From NCBI GenBank assembly GCA_963969365.1, contig OZ017754.1, forward strand, positions 372,001 to 436,000: a stretch of DNA of 64,000 nt, in the 5' to 3' direction. This DNA is from Asterochloris sp. CNOR1 (lineage: Eukaryota > Chlorophyta > Trebouxiophyceae > Trebouxiales > Trebouxiaceae). The position numbers and the translations under genes are program-made. The notes beneath the pieces were generated by a model, which worked only from the letters and a program-made list of their open reading frames with translations, did no database searches and had not been told where the DNA came from. Shown piece after piece: positions 12,001-21,346 of this stretch (position 1 is the stretch's first letter; each line of letters opens with the position of its first letter).

Positions 12001-15000
12001 GGGCAGCATATGCGGCACAAGGTCTGCTGCTGCAGCTGCCAGAGTACGATTGCTCAGACAGAGACAAGAGGAAGACTAGAAAAGCTGCACCTGAGCATGC
12101 TCCGCGACCTTTGTTGCAGCATCCTGCCTTGCAGCATTGAGTTTTGCCTGCTCAGCAGCAAGCCTCTGCTCTGCAGCACTGAGGGCTGCCTGCAGCTGCT
12201 TGGCTCGGTCTGCCTGGGCTTCGAGGGCCTCAGCCTGCTGCTTTGATGCAGCCAGGTCGGTTTGGGCACCAGCCAGCTCCCTCTGCAGCTGCTCTGCGAC
12301 ATGCTGGGCCTGGGCCTCATGCACTTGCCGCTCTTCCAGGCGAGCGTGTGCTGCGTTTGCAGCGGTCACCTGCTGGTGGGCTGCTGCCAGCTCAGCCCTC
12401 AGGGGGCCCACTAGCTCTGCCTCTGCCTGGACAGCCTGTAGACGCCCCTGCAGGCTGCCGCCCTCTGCCTGTGCTGCTGCCAGCTCAGCCCGCAGCTGAT
12501 CGACGGCAGCCAGGGCATCCTGGCACTGTGCCGCTTGCTGCTCAGCTGTTGCCATGGCGACCTCGCACGCTTCCCTGGCAGCTGTCAGCTCAATACTCAG
12601 CTGAGCGCCACCAGTGGCAGCAGCCTCAGCACGTGCCTGCACGGATGCCAGCTCCCCACGCAGCTGCAGCAGCTCCCCTTCAGCCTGTGCTAGGGCGGCA
12701 GCCTGCTCGCCGTGCTCAGCAGCAGCTGTGGCCTCAGCGGTGGCCAGTGCAGCCCCAGCCTCCTGTGCTGCCTCCTGTGCCTGCTCCAGCAAGCCCTGCA
12801 GCTGTGCAGCCTCAGCCCCAGCTGTGGCCTCAGCTGCTGCCTTTGCAGCCTCAGCCTGCCGTGTCGCCTCATGAGCTGCCTGCTGGGCAGATTGCACCTC
12901 TTCGCGCAGCTGCTGCAGCTCTGCCTCAGCCTGGGCCAGGGCGACAGCCTGCTCGCCACGCTCGACAGCAGCTGTGGCCTCAGCAGCAGCCAGCATGGCC
13001 TCGCCGTCCTGCTCTGCTTCCTCCAAAAGGGCCTGTAGCCGTGCAGCCTCCTGCTGGGCTGCTTTCAGATTGCCATGAAGTTCCCCTTGAAGCTGATGAT
13101 GGGCACTGGCGGCCTCCTCCTGACTGGTCGCTGCCTCTTGCGCCGCAAGCTGTGCCTGCTCTAGCAGGGCTTGCAGCCTCACGCATTCCTGCCTGGCCGC
13201 CTCCACCTCGCTGTGAAGCTGCTGCTGGGCATCAGCAGCATGCTGTGCTGCCGCCTCCACCAGGCCTTGCAGCCTGATGCTCTCCTGCCGGGCTACCTCC
13301 AGGTCATCATGCAGCTGCTGCTCAGCGCCAGCAGCCTCTTGCTGTGCATCAACAGCATGCTGTGCTGCTGCCTCCAGCAAGCTTTGCAGCCTCATGCTCT
13401 CCTGCTGGGATGCCTCCAGGTCATCTCGCAGCTGCTGCTGGGCACCAGCAGCCTCCTCCTGTGCAGCCTGCTGTGCTTGATCCAGCAGGCCCTGCAGCCG
13501 AGCAGCATCCTGCTTGGCTGCCTCCAGAGCACTATGCAGCTGCTGCTGCACACCAGCAACCTCCTGTGCTGCTGCTTCCAGCAGGCCTTGCACCCTCACG
13601 GTCTCCTGCTGGGCTGCCACCAGCTTATCACGCAGCTGCTGCTCAGCGCCAGCAGCCTCCTGCTGTGCGCTTGCCGCCTCCTGTGCTGCCGCCTCCAGCA
13701 GGCCCTGCAGCCTCCACATCTCCTGCTGGGCGGCGTCCAGCTCATCCCGCAGCTGCTGTTCAGCAGCTGCAGATCTCTCCTGGTCACGTGCTGCCTCCCG
13801 GGCACTGCGTAGCTCGCGCTGAAGCTGCTGAGACTCTGTCTGCACCTGCTCCCTTACCTGCTGCGACTCATGGAAGTCGACCTGCAGCCCTGCAATGTGG
13901 GCAGCCTGCTGCTGCAGCTCCTCCCGGAGGTTGCCAGCCTGCACAACAGGCTTGCAGGATTGGCAGCAAGCACACAGCAGAATCAGCGTGCATCCTGAAC
14001 ACAGGAGGAGTGTCGCTCCCACTCGGCTCAGCTCGACCAGCGCTATGCAACAGGCTCACCAGCTTCTGCACATACAAAGCAGTTTTTGCACAGGCAACTT
14101 TCTGCTGCACTTTCTGGCTACAAATCCCACCTTCAGGCTAACAGCCAAAGCTGTAAAAACTTCACTAGCGACAACCCAACTGCAGCCCAACAGAAGCTGC
14201 AGCTCTCACCTCAGCCTCAGCCTCATGAAGTTTGTGGCGCAGGCCAGCCGCCGCCATGCGCTCCAGCTGAAGCTCTTCCACAAAGCCCCCTGACTGCTGA
14301 GACGGCAGGGACTGCAGCGACTCATAGGTGCTGCTGCCGCCCTCGCTGACTGCCCTGCTCCGTATGCTGCTAGGCAACAGCAAGGGGTCCTCGCCTGCAG
14401 GCAGCAACACGACGCTCAGCCATTAGTGCTGGGAGTAGGCCTGTTCAGGCCAGAGAGAGCAAAGTGTTGTCCGTCAAGAAGACGCCACTCACACAGGTGG
14501 CTCTTCTTTCATGATGAAACAGCTATTCTAGCAAGGGACCGCTCACTGCTGTTTGCTGGGGCAGCCAGTCCGGCTGGGGGCCATACAAACTGTCTCAAAA
14601 GCAGACAGTGACACAGGGAAGCACACTGCCTGTCTCAAAGCAGCCAGGCAAGGGAAGCATTCTTAATCTCAGGAAGCAACCAGTCATGCTGGCATATATG
14701 GTAGTTGAAGACAATGCTACCTGTATGGACGGTGCTGCCAGCCTCACTCCTGGCACTTCCTGGCTCCCGCAGGGTGTGCCTGTCCCTGGCTGCGCTCTGC
14801 AGGCTGTGCTGGTGCTGCACCTCGTCCAGCTGGGTTTGCGAGGCCTGCACAGTCCAGCAAACATAGTTTCCCAGCTTGAGTCGCCTCTGGCTGCGTCGTG
14901 CAGGCTGTGCGGGTGCTGCACCTCAACCATCTGGGGTTAAATGCCCGCAGAGTCAGACTAGTTGATCAGAGTCAAACTGATTGATCAGGCACTCTCTCTG

Positions 15001-18000
15001 GGAGCATTGTGCCTCTCTTGGTTGGGAGCATGCACCCCCAGCAGGCTCTCCCACAAGATGCCTTGTCCCTGAACACAACACACCACTTGAACACATGCAT
15101 GTGTAGCCCCACTCATACAGGGACTCACCTGCAGTGCCCACTCCAGATCAGCCACACGGACGGCGTACGCAGCCTGCTGCTGCGTGGACAGCTGGCAGAT
15201 CTCGTCCTTGGCAGCAGCCAGCTGCTGCTCTGCTGACGTCCGTGCCTCCCTGGCCACCTGCAGACCACGATTTTGTGTTGTGAATTGGGTCAATACGTCT
15301 GTGAGATGAGATATGAGGAACGTCTTACAGGACACGCAAGTGCACTGAGCCACCAGAGTTGAGGAGGGTTGGCTCCACCTACAGATGCAGCCCAGCTGGC
15401 AGCACCTTCAGCAGAGAGAGTGCCACAGCACAGTCATTGGCAGGCCCTGCATCAAGGCGCCAGATGTTCGATGCAGGCACCCCAGTGCCGGCAGGGCCTT
15501 ACATGCTGTAGCGTCTGTCGCTGACAGACTCAACTGCAGGGCCACCTGATGACATAGTGCAGTGCAACAGACTGCAGGCAGGACCAAGGGAGCTGCAGGT
15601 CCTGTGCAGGTTCAGCGCCTGGCTGTCAACAGCATTGGCCAGACTTTAAGATGCTGGGCAGCAGTGCCAGCAGCGCTTCAAGCGCATGCTGACTGATGAC
15701 CTGGAGGGCCACAAACCCTTTTCAGCAACTGTGCAGCTTGAAGAGGACTGGCCATTCAAGAAGTGGCACAGCTCAAGCATGCACCTGCCCCTGTAGTGTG
15801 CAGTGCAGTGGCGGCAGAGCAGGGGAGAACACCTGCAGATCCTCAGTCAGCCCCCTGACTATGCTGGCCCAGTCCTGCTGAGCATCCCGCAGCGCCAGGC
15901 TGCTGGTGCGTGCCTCGCTGCGGGCTGCCTGCAGCTGCTGGCTCAGCTCGGCTGTGCGCTGCTGCTCTGCCAGAGTGGGTGCGGGGGAGTGGACCAGGTC
16001 CGCCTGCAGCAGCAGAATGTGCACCTTACACTCTTGGCAGCTGGCGCCAAAGGCTTCATGCCCCGCCTCTTCTTGGGCACCCAGCTGCAGACTGCTTGGC
16101 CACTCAAGCTGAGCTGCAGGCCTTTGCCGCAGGCAAGTTGGTTTTCACTACGCGCCTGCCTGCTGAAGAAAGCAGCTCAGGTAGCAGCAGGCGCAGTGCT
16201 GGCGCCTTCAGGCACACGGCAAGGCAAGCTGCTTCGCCCAGAAGCAGCATAAGCTAGTGGGAGCAGCCAAGGAAGACCTCAAGCTATGGTCTGTGCCAGA
16301 GCTCTTCAAAATGCCAAAGATTGGGGCAGTAACCGTGGGCAGTAGCAGGATCTGGGGATGCATTCTGCTCCAAGCTGCGCTTCGGGTGCCTGATCCATGT
16401 TGGCAGGTTGCTCAAGCCTAAGTGCAAAGCGAACAAGCCCTTCACCTGTGCCTGGGCAGCATGCAGCTGCACCTCGAGCTCTGCAACCCGCGCCTTGACT
16501 GGCAGCAGCACAGCGGCATCCAGATTCCCGCTGGGAAAGTGCGAGAACACAGCGCCGCCCTGTACACAGCAGGATAAATGAGAGCACAGGACGTCAGAGA
16601 GATGTAAGGAAGGGCATGATTGCAATCTATTGGGATTCCCCAGAACAGGGACTGCCCTGCAAATGCAACGAGCCTCTCATGCAGCCACGCTTGCATCCTG
16701 GGGAACAAATCAGGGCTTGGCCTGTTGGCCAGAGCAGCACCGCCATGAGTTTACGTTTCACAAGAGCGACCACGGCCTACGTGCAACAAGTTCTCACAAC
16801 ATCACACGAAGTTGCAGCACTCGCCTTGCCGGGGGGCAGCGGCGGGCGCGCGGCGTCCTTGGCAGTCTCCAGCTGCTTCCTCAGGGCCTCGCGCTCCTCT
16901 GCTGCCTGTGCCAGCTCAGACTGCAGACTCCCCAACAGCTGCCTGAGCTCCTGTGCTTCACCAGAGGCCGCCTGCAGCTGCATGTGCAGATGACCCTCCT
17001 CAGCCTGGGGGCGGGGAAGGAGGGGTGTCCATCCACTGGGTGGCACAGGTGTCGAAATAGCAAGGGCTGCTGCCACGTTGCTGCCTGCAGCTACGCCTGT
17101 GGAGGGGCTGTGCTTCTCGCCAGCCTGCATGTGATGATGTTGCCTGGTGGGGCAAAGGTTGCGAGCATCGGCACCTGAGAAGGTGCGGCAGGGCTCCTCC
17201 CGGGGGTGTCAAGCAGGTCACGCCTCGCCAGCTCAGAAAGGTATCAGCAGCATGGGGCTGCCTGCCAGTTTGGTGTGCCTGCTTTACTTGTCAGCGGGCA
17301 GAACTGGCTCATGGGCGAGCTCCTACAAGCTTCCCATGGCACACGTCCAACCACCTGAAGGCTTGCCTTTAGTGACATGGCTTCCTGCTCTGCTCTGCTG
17401 GCCTCCAGCTCAGCCACAGTCTCATGGAGGTACTGCTGCAGAGCCTGGGAGCGCCTGTCCTGGTCCTCCGCATGCTCCTGCGCAGCCTGCAGTGTGGCAA
17501 GGCTGCTCCTGTCAGCAGCTGCGCCTTTGGTCGTGGTGCATTGCTGTGAGGACTGCAGTGTGGACAGGCCAGGGTGGTCCTTGACGTGGTCCTGCATCCA
17601 CTGCAGTGTGGGGGGATTTTTAGCAGCTGCTTTGTCGGAACGCCAGGGTCTGCCTTGTACAGGGGCCTGCAAAGCCTGGAGAGGAGGGTTTGCCGGGCAG
17701 TCAGTGCGTGCTGTACACAGAGGCATGCATGCATGCATACATGCCACTCTACATTGCCAGACGATATGGCATGATCTGCGCAATCTATGGTGTGGTTTGA
17801 CAGGGCTGTCAGCGCTGGAACACAGCGTATGCAAGAGCAGCTCCTACCTGCAACTCTGAGCTCGTGCGCTGTTGCACCGCCCGTGCATGCTGCAAGTCCT
17901 CCCTCAGAATTTGGGCAGCAGCCTCTGAAGCTGCCAGCTGCTCGCGAAGAGCAGCCACCTGCAGCAGACATGGACCCCAGGTGGCACACTGCAGCATGAA

Positions 18001-20126
18001 CTGTTTTGTGGAATAGGCTCTCTACTAGTAGGGACAGCACTACCACTGCAGACACTTTTGGCCTCCTGCTGCACAGAATAATGTCCAGGGCTATCGACAA
18101 TGGTGTTGTTTGCTGACCACCAGGTTTCTTGTCAATGCCAACACGCAGGCAGGCATGCACCCAAACTGCTTGACTGAGCCTAGGCCCTGCAGCCTTGACA
18201 CCTGCGGCCTTGAACCTCGGATGTAGATGGCCAAGCATGCTCTGCCTAAGGCCTCAGGGGCGCGTCCAGCAGCCTGTACAACTCTGCAGGGCACAGCCAG
18301 CACGCTACTGCTATGCACCTCTTCAGCCCAGGATCTAGGTCCCTCCCCTATCCCGGTCCCACCATTGTTCATACTGGCAGGGCAAAGTATGAGCTGAGCA
18401 CAGCGCTGTCAAAGTTTAGGCCCGTGTGGCTGTCAGACTTTGCTTTGTGCACCCCAGGCAGGGCAGTTCGTTCCAGATCTGACTGCATGTCTTTATGATG
18501 GCGAAGCCTGCAATCCTGTAGAGCACACAGCACTGCATACAATGGGACTTGCACACTAAGGTGCCTGGGCCAAACGCAGTCACAAGTTGCCAGAAGACCC
18601 TTGACAAGGATGTGGAATTGTCCCAACAGGTAGTCCTGCAGTGATGTCTGGGTATGCCCAGCATCCATGCTGCAGCCTCTTGCAGGGGTTGTGTTTGCAG
18701 TGCAGCCTGCCCCAATGCCGCGCACCTGCAGCTCTGAAGCGTCATTGTCCTGAGCTTGCTCCTGCTGGCCCCTGATGGCCGCTGCTGTCATCACAGGTGA
18801 ACTGTCAGCAGTGGATGTCGAGGGGCTGCCTGACTGATCATCCTGCATGTCAAATGTGCCAGATCGGTGCTGAAAATGCTTGCCCTGCCGTGCCTTGTTA
18901 CCTGCACACTCACCTGTAAGGCAGGCTCGCGCGAGTCCTGGCTGCTTTCTGACCTGCCTTTTGTCTTGAAGGCCACCAGCTGCACTCAAGAAACCACCTT
19001 GTTCTTGCAGGCTCATGTCTGCTTTCATTGCAAGCTGCACTCACCCTTGCCCTGCCAGCTGCCAGCAACTCAGCCCTTCTATCCATTCACTCGACAGTGT
19101 CGCTTGCTGATGGCTGCTTGATTGCACGCATGTGCCAACAGCTTGCAGTTGTCTGCCTTCAAGCTGCGCAGGCTTGAGGCTTGGCGAATTGCCTGCTGGC
19201 TTGTACTAATGGCCTACTGCCAAACTTTGACCAGCAGAACAAAACTTGTGTTGGATGTGACATCTGATCTGGGTTACCCCAGCCACTCACTGTGTCAGTT
19301 CTGATAGGGTACTTCATGCCCAGGGGCTGCCAGCAGGCCTATGTTCGTTTGTGACTTGACCAAGTCGGGGCTGACCAGTGACTGAGGTTGTGCCAGGAGA
19401 CCTGGGTATGTTGCTGTGCGTGCTCCTGCCTGATGGTGCGAGTGGCCTCATGCATGACAATTTGCACCATCAGGCAGGAGCACAGAAATCCCCAGGTGCA
19501 GTGCTTGGTTGTTGGTGCGCAGGCAGGCATGGTGACACCCTTTTGTAGGGTTTGTGTTCACTGTTCTAAGTTGTTGGACACACAATCCTGAGCAATGAGA
19601 AATCCTGTAACCTGGCACTCAATTGATATGTGGGGCATTGTCTGCCAGCCATCTCACATCAAGCTTCCCACTGTCGATAACGTCCACATTATCCTCGTCT
19701 GTTGCCTCCTCCTGCATGCTGAAGTAATCCAGGCTGGTGTAGGTTGCTGCAGGCAGACAGTCTCCATGGGAAAGTAGCTCCACAGTTCTTGCCTGCAAAA
19801 ACACAACAAGTTGACAAGGAGCAAGACAGAATTTGGGGTGGCACCAGCCTTAAGAGCAGAGCATGCAAGCTAGCTTTGCCTTCAACGCAACTGCTTAAGA
19901 GCAAAGACAGCGGCAGTACCTTGAGGTGCTGCTCCAACCTGCTCAGTGCCTCCCCTGCACTGTTGCCGGTTCCAACAACTGGCTCAGAGCCCACCCCCTG
20001 GTTAAGATCTGGCAGATGTGCAATAAAACAGGGAGGGTCTTTGGCAACTTCGCTGTGAATGACTTCAAGGATCCAGAGAAAGGTGCAAGATCGTCTCAGA
20101 TCTTGTGGGGCAGCGCGGTCGGCCAC
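3094..20126 (-). CDS. Giant coiled-coil golgin with C-terminal membrane anchor (golgin-84/TNO1-like)
   Basis: About twenty or more minus-strand exons read as continuous Ala/Gln/Glu/Leu-rich coiled coil. The largest are near 12090-13960, 10430-11780 and 6047-7362. The terminal exon (about 3445-3094) encodes an acidic TSSEDEFL patch, then LRQWPAARLGVLLYTVVLHC plus LLLLCSL, followed by a short polar tail. Metazoan and plant golgin-84 end with the same layout (R-x-[YW]-P-x-A-R then one hydrophobic segment), so a type-II anchored Golgi tether is inferred. One exon near 9180-9370 carries KLRAAVKKGKAIEQQRDELR, resembling plant TGN coiled-coil proteins such as TNO1. Estimated length is 2,700-3,000 residues, far longer than golgin-84. 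The 5' end is unresolved: the most upstream plausible exon (20126-19920, ending SRLEQHLK) lacks an ATG, and the next exon offers MQEEATDEDN at 19717. Introns contain decayed exon copies. Confidence 0.75.
4321..4425 (-). repeat. Decayed duplicate of a golgin coiled-coil exon
   Basis: The active exon at about 4521-4617 (minus) encodes ELTAAREEAATARQQVEQLA and ends at a GGTCAGTC donor. About 180 bp away, 4333-4422 repeats the same order of blocks (GACTGACCTGGA, CTGCTG, GCGATGGCGACCTCC, GCAGCCAGTCC) with many changes. It includes the donor region and the flank (GGGCCCC then CAC-AAAG). The copy is not open in the coiled-coil frame. A similar pair is 4850-4925 against 5300-5360. Confidence 0.6.
6385..6910 (-). 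repeat. 75-bp coding tandem repeat in golgin (about 7 copies)
   Basis: The block CCTG-[CT]-[AT]CC-[TG]GGGC or a close variant recurs exactly every 75 bases at 6385, 6460, 6535, 6610, 6685, 6760 and 6835. On the minus strand each unit is 25 residues of the type QVQALKHKLERAEEAASTAA plus KAEA. Twenty-five residues equals two heptads plus one hendecad, so the register of the coiled coil changes within each unit. The frame is preserved across all copies, which argues that the repeats are translated. Confidence 0.85.
10560..11400 (-). repeat. 126-bp coding tandem repeat in golgin (about 7 copies)
   Basis: The block CTGCGCTGG (Gln-Arg-Arg on the minus strand) recurs exactly every 126 bases at 10631, 10757, 10883, 11009, 11135 and 11261, with partial units at both ends. 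Each unit is 42 residues, exactly six heptads, of the type RRAEAEAATLREQLQAAQSD followed by LQAAKADAETLREQAEAAERDQ. Copies alternate between ERDQ and EGTQ endings. Exact spacing without indels indicates either recent expansion or strong constraint on heptad phase. Confidence 0.9.
12090..13960 (-). repeat. Irregular 32-39 residue coiled-coil repeats in the largest golgin exon
   Basis: The 1.9-kb exon encodes repeated segments of the type EQQLRDELDAAQQEMWRLQG followed by LLEAAAQEAASAQQEAAGA. Neighbouring units are 39, 36 and about 32 residues long, so the period is not fixed as it is in the 75-bp and 126-bp arrays. The units are strongest between about 13150 and 13770. The 3' half of the exon is less regular and rich in LEQAQEAAQEAGAAL-type turns. 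The exon is open throughout on the minus strand. Confidence 0.8.
14880..14940 (-). repeat. Decayed duplicate of another golgin exon start
   Basis: The active exon near 14720-14850 begins (minus) ASQTQLDEVQHQHSLQSAAR. About 90 bp upstream in transcript sense, 14886-14938 repeats GGCTGCG, GTGCAGGCTGTG and GGTGCTGCACCTC followed by a CATCTGGGGTT that mirrors CCAGCTGGGTT. This includes the beginning of the exon. The copy is too degenerate to be confidently coding. Confidence 0.5.
19420..19483. other. Perfect 20-bp inverted repeat (hairpin) in golgin intron
   Basis: The 20 bases at 19420-19439 (GTGCTCCTGCCTGATGGTGC) are the exact reverse complement of 19464-19483, with a 24-base loop between them. 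An imperfect outer stem is possible between ACCTGGGTAT near 19400 and ATCCCCAGG near 19489. It sits between the first golgin exons, within a region of about 600 bp with no supported exon. A precursor-miRNA-like fold, a small MITE or a chance palindromic duplication would all fit. Confidence 0.6.
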
Positions 20127-20191
20127 ACTTATTAGCAGAGCTCAACACTGACAGTTACAAGTAACGGGGGATGCTAAAATTTGGATGCTGA
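20127..20191. promoter_or_regulatory. Very short divergent intergenic region
   Basis: Only about 65 bases separate the most upstream golgin exon I can support from the first ATG of the plus-strand membrane-protein gene. The stretch is locally A/T-richer (GCTAAAATTTGGATGC near 20172). If the golgin start lies further downstream (for example at 19717), the shared promoter would be longer. No defined element is recognised. Confidence 0.3.
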
Positions 20192-20859
20192 ATGCAGGTG
20201 CTTGCAGCAAACACATCACGCACCATCACCAGCATGCAGCAGCAGCACGGCTTCGTGCCCAAGGAGGTGTCCCCTGCCCAGAGCATTGTTTCGGGCTTGG
20301 CAGCCTTCCTTGCTGGGGCAGCAGCAGCTGGGGGGGCACACTACTCGGTGACAGCCAAAAAGCTGCAGGAGGATGGCATTGACCCCAGGCTGCGCATGAA
20401 GGCAATGCCTATTGCGGTCAGCGTTTTGCTTAGTGCCGCTGGCACAACAGTCAGAAAGTGCACCTCTGCATTGCCTGGAGCCCTGCCTCTCATTTATGCA
20501 TGGGCCAAGCTGTGCCTGCAGCTTCGGGCCTTGGCACTCAGCACTCTGGCATGCGGCACCATTGGAGCGCTGGGCTATATGGCAGTCAAGCACAGTGGGC
20601 TGCAGATGAAGGACACGGCAGCTGTGTCATCTCTGCACGATGCCATTGGCCTGGCGCAGCAGCAGAGAGTGAGTCGCTGTCTGCCTGCATGCCTCTGCCA
20701 GGCACCCTTCTCACGTTGTTGACTAACTTAGCCAATAACACAGAGGCAGCAGAGGTAGAGCTTGTTTGTCTTATTGCTTTTCAGGAGCTGGTCCGCGAGG
20801 AGTTTCAAAAGAAGCTGCACGAATGGGAGACACAGCCTAGCCAGGCCGGCACACACTGA
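20192..20859 (+). CDS. Small unknown membrane protein
   Basis: Exon 1 runs from ATG 20192 (or the second Met at 20234, MQQQHGFVPKEVSPAQ) to QQQR at 20668 before GTGAGTCG. Exon 2, 20785-20859, encodes ELVREEFQKKLHEWETQPSQ and ends AGTH-stop. The frame closes in phase. Hydrophobic segments are VSGLAAFLAGAAAAGGAHYSV, PIAVSVLLSAAG and LALSTLACGTIGALGYMAV, followed by a charged helical tail, so two or three membrane spans are likely. A possible in-frame 72-base intron (20450-20521, GT...CTGCAG) would shorten the protein from 183 to 159 residues. I do not recognise the family. The gene is divergent from the golgin and tail to tail with the channel gene. Confidence 0.6.
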
Positions 20860-21346
20860 GGGCTGGGAGGCAGACATTGTACATTACTTCAGCAGATCCC
20901 AGATTTTGTTCAGTCTTGCTATCAAATCTGCCCCAACGCATGCGCAAAGCTGATAAGAGTGCAGAATTTTGACCCAATCATGCCCCTAATGGAATGCCAG
21001 CAACTACCTGCTGTCTTTCATGTGATACTTCATTGCATTGAGCTCTTGAATCAGAAGCGTCTGGAATTCAGTGAGGTCTCGCCTCATTCTAAGCACCTCT
21101 GCTATCAAGCCTGCCTCTGCTTGGTCACCTGCAGAAATGTGCACGCAGTCAAACCAACTTGGCTGGGATGCCCTGTCAACAACTACTCAGACAAAGGAAG
21201 CGTCACCACATGAACCACCGACAGAGGACTCTTGCAGGCTGCTTCTGTGGATCTGTGAGAGCGTGTAATCAGAGCAAGTCACGCGCCAACTGGTGCCAAG
21301 TGGCAGAGGCCAGTGGTGAATTTGCAAAGAAGCTTGCACCGGGCGG

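Noticed and set aside
12243-13277. Long plus-strand open frames opposite the golgin (also 10862-11818 and 13344-14141), rich in Pro/Ala/Ser/Leu
   Set aside because: They are antisense mirrors of the GC-rich CAG/CTG-type coiled-coil repeats, with no family motif and no splice context.
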